From positions 558,001 through 622,000 of the forward strand of contig JBBCKD010000027.1 in assembly GCA_037191015.1 (NCBI GenBank): a stretch of 64,000 nt of DNA, given 5' to 3'. Of the stretch, positions 60,067 through 64,000 are shown one piece after another. A program made the position numbers and the translations under genes. This DNA comes from Ravibacter sp037191015. Lineage in GTDB: Bacteria > Bacteroidota > Bacteroidia > Cytophagales > Spirosomataceae. The notes below the pieces were generated by a model. The model was not told the DNA's origin. It was given only the letters and a program-made list of their open reading frames with translations, and did not search any database. The stretch's first letter is position 1; every line of letters begins with the position of its first letter.

Positions 60067-61353
60067 ATGAGAGATAAGAGTCAGCAGCTTTTCCAGAAAG
60101 CACAACAATTCATCCCCGGAGGAGTCAATTCGCCCGTACGGGCGTTTAAAGCAGTCGGCGGCAGTCCTGTATTTATCAGGTCGGCCAAAGGCCCGTATCT
60201 TTTTGACGAAGACGGGAATCAATATATAGATTTGATCAACTCATGGGGTCCGATGGTATTGGGGCACGCGCATGAAGTGGTCGAGAAAGCTGTTTCCGAT
60301 GCATTGCAGCGCTCCTTCTCGTTTGGCGCTCCTACGCAAAAAGAAGTGGAAATCGCAGAGCTTATCGTCAGCATGGTCCCTTCGGTCGAAAAAATCAGGA
60401 TGGTCAATTCCGGAACGGAAGCCACTATGTCTGCAATACGTCTCGCCCGCGGGTTCACCGGGAGAGAGAAGATGATCAAATTCGAAGGCTGCTATCATGG
60501 CCACGGCGACAGCTTCCTGATAGCGGCGGGCAGCGGGGCCGTAACCTTCGGCACACCCGACAGTCCCGGGGTACCGAAAGGAGTAGCCAACGATACCCTG
60601 ACCGCCCGGTATAACGACATTGAGCATGTCAAGCAGCTTGTAGAGGCCAACCCGAACCAGGTTGCCGCTATCATCCTCGAACCTGTCGCCGGCAATATGG
60701 GATGCGTGCTCCCCGAGCCCGGGTTCCTTCAGGGGCTCCGCGAGCTGTGCACGAAAGAAGGGATACTGCTGATCTTCGACGAGGTGATGACCGGCTTCCG
60801 CCTTTCCAGGGGAGGCGCCCAGGAGCGCTTCGGTATCATGCCCGACCTGACCACCCTCGGGAAAATTATCGGGGGAGGGATGCCTGTAGGCGCTTACGGA
60901 GGCCGCAGGGAAATCATGGATTTCGTCTCTCCGGCCGGCCCGGTTTACCAGGCGGGAACGCTTTCGGGTAACCCGATCGCGATGGCTGCAGGCTATGCCA
61001 TGCTTGAATACCTCGATTACCACCCGGAAACCTACCGGATACTGGAAAATACGGGCGACAGGCTGGCCAGCGGGATCAAATCGAGCCTGGCAAAGCTTGG
61101 CCTCAACTATACCGTCAACCATATCGGCTCTATGCTCACCCTGTTCTTTACCGGTGAAAAAGTCAATAATTTCGAAACCGCCAAAACTTCCGATACCACG
61201 CTCTTCGGAAAGTATTTCCATGCCATGCTCGACGAGGGTGTATACCTTGCCCCGTCGCAATACGAGGCCTTGTTCTTTTCCACAGCCCTGGATGAGTCGC
61301 ATCTCGACCACATCCTGGAAGCGAACGAAAAATCGCTTGCTAAAATAGCCTGA
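60067..61353 (+). CDS. hemL: Glutamate-1-semialdehyde 2,1-aminomutase
   Basis: A 428-residue class-III PLP aminotransferase, the usual length. It converts glutamate 1-semialdehyde to 5-aminolevulinate in the C5 route to haem. The start FIPGGVNSPVRAF, the PLP-binding FDEVMTGFR and the Schiff-base lysine K266 in TLGKIIGGGMPVGAYGG identify HemL rather than another aminotransferase. It is divergent from the porin gene and followed by a glycosyltransferase four bases downstream. Confidence 0.97.
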   Translation: MRDKSQQLFQKAQQFIPGGVNSPVRAFKAVGGSPVFIRSAKGPYLFDEDGNQYIDLINSWGPMVLGHAHEVVEKAVSDALQRSFSFGAPTQKEVEIAELIVSMVPSVEKIRMVNSGTEATMSAIRLARGFTGREKMIKFEGCYHGHGDSFLIAAGSGAVTFGTPDSPGVPKGVANDTLTARYNDIEHVKQLVEANPNQVAAIILEPVAGNMGCVLPEPGFLQGLRELCTKEGILLIFDEVMTGFRLSRGGAQERFGIMPDLTTLGKIIGGGMPVGAYGGRREIMDFVSPAGPVYQAGTLSGNPIAMAAGYAMLEYLDYHPETYRILENTGDRLASGIKSSLAKLGLNYTVNHIGSMLTLFFTGEKVNNFETAKTSDTTLFGKYFHAMLDEGVYLAPSQYEALFFSTALDESHLDHILEANEKSLAKIA

Positions 61354-61357
61354 GCCT

Positions 61358-62383
61358 ATGACCGGAAGTAACAACAGGCGTTTTTCTGTCATCATCCCGG
61401 TATACAACCGGCCTGAAGAGCTGGCTGAATTGCTGGCGTGCCTGGCCCGGCAAACCTATCCTCCGTACGAGGTAATCGTGATCGAAGACGGTTCCTCTGT
61501 TACTTCGCAGCATGTTACTGAAAGCTTCAAAAGCCGACTTCCGGTTTTTTATTATGAAAAACCTAATGAAGGCCAGGGGTTTAGCAGGAATTACGGCATG
61601 GCAAGGGCTACCGGCGATTTTTTTATCATTCTCGATTCGGACGCATTGCTGGAACCCGGGTATCTGAAGATCGTAAATGACTATTTAAACAGCCACCCGG
61701 TAGATGTTTACGGCGGGCCGGATACCGATCATCCCGATTTTACGCCCGTACAGAAGGCCATCAGCTATGCCATGACCTCGCTTTTCACCACAGGGGGCAT
61801 CAGGGGGAAGAAGAAAAACCTCGGCGGCGCTTTCCATCCAAGGAGCTTTAACATGGGGCTTTCCAGGGAAGTATGGGAAAAAACCGGCGGTTTTCGCGTC
61901 ACGCGTATGGGTGAAGATATTATTTTCAGCATCGGGGCCATCCGCCAGGGATTCCGTACCGCCCTCATACCCGAAGCTTTTATTTATCACAAGCGCAGGA
62001 CCAGGTTCTCCCAGTTCTTCCGGCAGCTCAGATTTTTCGGCAGGGCCCGGATCAATATCGCGCGCTATTACCCGGAAGAGCTTAAAGCCGTTCATTTTTT
62101 CCCCGCATTATTCTTTTCCGGACTGGTCGCCACTCCCGTTCTGGCTTTTGTCTCACCTCCCCTCTTTAAGATAGCTTCTGCATTGTACGGTTTCTATTTT
62201 CTCCTAATTTTCCTGGATGCCCTCAATCATACCCGGCATATAAAGGTCGCTGCGCTTTCGGTAGTGGCCTCAGTCTGCCAGCTGTCGGCCTATGGGATAG
62301 GCTTTATAGAAGAAGGCTGGAAGAGGATCCGTGAGCCAGAAGGCGTAAAATACACCGGTGCAAACCTCGATTACCCCACCTGA
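61358..62383 (+). CDS. Glycosyltransferase family 2, membrane-associated
   Basis: A 341-residue GT-A transferase. It has SVIIPVYNRPEELAELL at the start, IVIEDGSS, the acceptor-side LDSDALLEPG with the DSD metal motif, and GEDIIFSI near 185. Two hydrophobic helices occur near 245-300, so it is probably membrane-bound on the cytoplasmic face. The sugar and acceptor are unknown; the gene follows hemL with only four bases between them but no functional link is known. Confidence 0.88.
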   Translation: MTGSNNRRFSVIIPVYNRPEELAELLACLARQTYPPYEVIVIEDGSSVTSQHVTESFKSRLPVFYYEKPNEGQGFSRNYGMARATGDFFIILDSDALLEPGYLKIVNDYLNSHPVDVYGGPDTDHPDFTPVQKAISYAMTSLFTTGGIRGKKKNLGGAFHPRSFNMGLSREVWEKTGGFRVTRMGEDIIFSIGAIRQGFRTALIPEAFIYHKRRTRFSQFFRQLRFFGRARINIARYYPEELKAVHFFPALFFSGLVATPVLAFVSPPLFKIASALYGFYFLLIFLDALNHTRHIKVAALSVVASVCQLSAYGIGFIEEGWKRIREPEGVKYTGANLDYPT

Positions 62384-62428
62384 GGAACAATCCTTACAAC
62401 CTTTAGACAATTTTATACCTCTAAGTAG

Positions 62429-62436
62429 TACCTTTG
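62429..62436 (+). promoter_or_regulatory. Candidate -7 box upstream of adk
   Basis: TACCTTTG, a full match to TAnnTTTG, lies 76 bases before the adk start in the 128-base gap after the glycosyltransferase gene. The -33 region (TTTAG near 62402) is a weak match and a few bases too far away. Confidence 0.45.
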
Positions 62437-62511
62437 CACTTTGTTGTCGGTAATTCCTGAACTGCACCAATTATTAATCAATATAACAACCAGCTCTTAT
62501 ATCAATCTAAA

Positions 62512-63102
62512 ATGATCAATCTTGTACTTTTTGGCCCTCCGGGGGCGGGTAAAGGTACCCAAAGCGCCAACATTATCGAAAAATACCAGTTGGTTCACCT
62601 TTCAACAGGCGATTTACTCAGATCCGAAATCAAAGCCGGCTCGGAGCTTGGCCTGAAAGCCCGGAGTCTGATGGACCAGGGGATACTCGTCCCGGACGAA
62701 GTAGTGATCGGAATGATTGAAAACAAACTGAAAGCGCATACGGATGCCAACGGGTTTATATTCGACGGTTTTCCCAGGACAGTCGCCCAGGCCGTAGCCC
62801 TGGATGAATTGCTCGCGCAGTACGGCGAAAAAATCAGCATGATGGTGGCGCTCCGGGTTCCTGACGAGGAGCTGCTGGCAAGGCTCCTGGAGCGGGGTAA
62901 GTCTTCCGGCAGGGCCGATGACCAGAATGAAGACCTGATCAGGACGCGAATTGAGGAATACAACTCGAAAACCGCGCCCGTCGCCGAATTCTACCGTAAC
63001 CAGGACAAGTATTACGGGATCAACGGAGTAGGTTCCATCGAGGATATTTTTTCTGCTATCTGCCAGATTGTCAATAAAGAAACCGATACAGTAAGTAAAT
63101 AG
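62512..63102 (+). CDS. adk: Adenylate kinase (short form)
   Basis: A 196-residue nucleotide kinase converting AMP and ATP to two ADP. The P-loop is GPPGAGKGTQ (residues 7-16), the AMP-binding part reads STGDLLRSEI and FDGFPRTVAQA, and the lid region RLLERGKSSGRADDQNED is the short type without the zinc-binding insert. Length fits Bacteroidota short adenylate kinases (about 190 residues). Promoter likely at 62429. It precedes obgE by 14 bases, a common pairing in the phylum. Confidence 0.96.
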   Translation: MINLVLFGPPGAGKGTQSANIIEKYQLVHLSTGDLLRSEIKAGSELGLKARSLMDQGILVPDEVVIGMIENKLKAHTDANGFIFDGFPRTVAQAVALDELLAQYGEKISMMVALRVPDEELLARLLERGKSSGRADDQNEDLIRTRIEEYNSKTAPVAEFYRNQDKYYGINGVGSIEDIFSAICQIVNKETDTVSK

Positions 63103-63116
63103 CGACAGGAAACCTT

Positions 63117-64000
63117 ATGGCGTCTTCAAATTTTATCGACTACGTTAAGATAAATGTCAAATCCGGTGCCGGCGGCGCGGGATCGACTCATTTTCGCAGG
63201 GAAAAATTTGTAGACAAAGGAGGTCCTGACGGCGGAGACGGGGGCAGAGGAGGCCATATCATCGTCCGGGGCAACCCTCAGCTATGGACTCTTCTGCACC
63301 TTAAATACACCAAACACATTAAAGCCGACGGGGGCGGCAAAGGCGAAGGAGGAAGGAGAACCGGCGCCCAGGGAAGGGACGTCTACGTTGAAGTCCCCCT
63401 GGGAACTGTAGTGAAGGATGCCGAAACCGGGGAACAACTGCTTGAAATCACTGAACCCGGAGAAGAAATCATACTGCTTGCCGGCGGAAGAGGCGGTCTG
63501 GGCAACAGCCATTTCAAAAGTTCGACCAACCAGACCCCCCAGTACTCCCAGCCCGGAGAAACAGGCTCCGAGCTCTGGGTCATCATGGAGCTCAAGCTAC
63601 TGGCCGATGTCGGGCTGGTCGGGTTTCCCAATGCCGGCAAATCGACGCTGCTGCGTTCGGTTTCCGCCGCCAGGCCCGAGGTTGCGGATTACCCATTCAC
63701 CACACTTGTTCCAAATCTCGGGGTTGTAAGCTATAAAGGCTACCAATCGTTTGTAATGGCCGACATCCCCGGTATAATCGAAGGCGCTTCAAAAGGAAAA
63801 GGACTTGGTCTCAGGTTCCTGAGACATATCGAACGGAACTCCCTGCTCCTTTTTATGGTGCCTGCCGATACGGACGACATCGAACAGGCTTACAATACCC
63901 TGTTGAACGAATTAACGGAATACAATCCCGAGCTGCTCGATACCCCAAGGCTTTTTGTCGTATCAAAAGCCGACCTGGTTTCTCCTGAAGAAAGGGAAAA
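63117..64000 (+). CDS. obgE: GTPase ObgE/CgtA, N-terminal part (cut by window end)
   Basis: The first 294 codons of the Obg GTPase, which helps assemble the 50S ribosomal subunit and links to stress responses. The glycine-rich Obg fold is visible (KSGAGGAGSTHFRREK, GGPDGGDGGRGGH), followed by the G domain with P-loop GFPNAGKST, switch region DYPFTTLVPNLG, G3 motif DIPGIIEG and G4-like SKADL near the end. The ATG at 63117 (aaccttATGgcg) starts the conserved MASSNFIDYVKI. The rest of the gene lies outside the window. Confidence 0.96.
   Translation, partial: MASSNFIDYVKINVKSGAGGAGSTHFRREKFVDKGGPDGGDGGRGGHIIVRGNPQLWTLLHLKYTKHIKADGGGKGEGGRRTGAQGRDVYVEVPLGTVVKDAETGEQLLEITEPGEEIILLAGGRGGLGNSHFKSSTNQTPQYSQPGETGSELWVIMELKLLADVGLVGFPNAGKSTLLRSVSAARPEVADYPFTTLVPNLGVVSYKGYQSFVMADIPGIIEGASKGKGLGLRFLRHIERNSLLLFMVPADTDDIEQAYNTLLNELTEYNPELLDTPRLFVVSKADLVSPEERE

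Noticed and set aside
60241..61407. 388-codon open frame on the minus strand
   Set aside because: It is antisense to hemL, whose domains and catalytic residues are all present; its translation has no family character.

Overview
The window looks like a chromosomal segment of a Bacteroidota bacterium, probably from the Cytophagales or Sphingobacteriales; I cannot go lower by eye. The reasons are a PorP/SprF type IX secretion protein, a secreted metalloprotease with a type IX sorting tail, a Porin_10-type putative porin, a short adenylate kinase, two Tat-exported Gfo/Idh/MocA oxidoreductases, A-rich translation starts, and several promoters of the Bacteroidota form TTTG-N19/20-TAnnTTTG. Coding density is high and most genes are ordinary housekeeping or envelope genes. 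No phage, complete IS, CRISPR array, tRNA or rRNA was recognised.

Layout. 0-7 kb: the end of an agmatine deiminase, an oxidoreductase, a large M14 peptidase, thioredoxin, ftsE, a TalC/Fsa-type transaldolase, an SRP RNA gene (ffs) read from the minus strand, and a TPR lipoprotein. 7.2-11.2 kb: a visibly AT-rich island with a metzincin protease carrying a T9SS tail, two orphan secreted or lipoprotein genes, a MITE/REP-like inverted-repeat element on one side and a multi-hairpin element on the other. 11.2-22.5 kb: TMEM220-like protein, birA, rsfS-ftsH, PorP/SprF, sucA-sucB, an NTF2-like protein and a POT peptide transporter. 22.5-25 kb: a quinone-detoxification-like cluster (hydrolase, ring-cleaving dioxygenase, GNAT) flanked by two gene remnants, one of them a decayed second copy of the dioxygenase. 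25-42 kb: glycosyltransferase/DedA, ABC-F, a SUMF1-domain protein, a secreted oxidoreductase, an ECF sigma/anti-sigma/DUF4097-like operon, M23 peptidase, OmpA, gamma-carbonic anhydrase, malate dehydrogenase, an MFS carrier and a PepSY-like lipoprotein. 42-49 kb: carbohydrate genes (Gfo/Idh/MocA, sugar-phosphate isomerase-like, a secreted glycosidase-like protein) and a Kef-type antiporter. 49-54.5 kb: a DUF1460 protein, MscS, a TrpF-like protein lacking its catalytic residues, and a PspC/LiaF-like envelope operon with a 55-residue membrane protein. 54.5-64 kb: an AddB-like nuclease/helicase, miaE, a putative porin, hemL, a glycosyltransferase, adk and the start of obgE.

How they fit together: central metabolism is represented by 2-oxoglutarate dehydrogenase E1/E2, malate dehydrogenase and transaldolase; protein export and quality control by SRP RNA, FtsH, RsfS and T9SS parts; envelope sensing by the sigma/anti-sigma operon and the PspC/LiaF operon, each of which ends in or contains a DUF4097-like beta-repeat protein. 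I found no clear new defence or mobile system. The least explained items are the structured intergenic element near 10.88-11.0 kb, the AT-rich island beside it, the 7.4 kb inverted-repeat element and the catalytically altered TrpF homologue.
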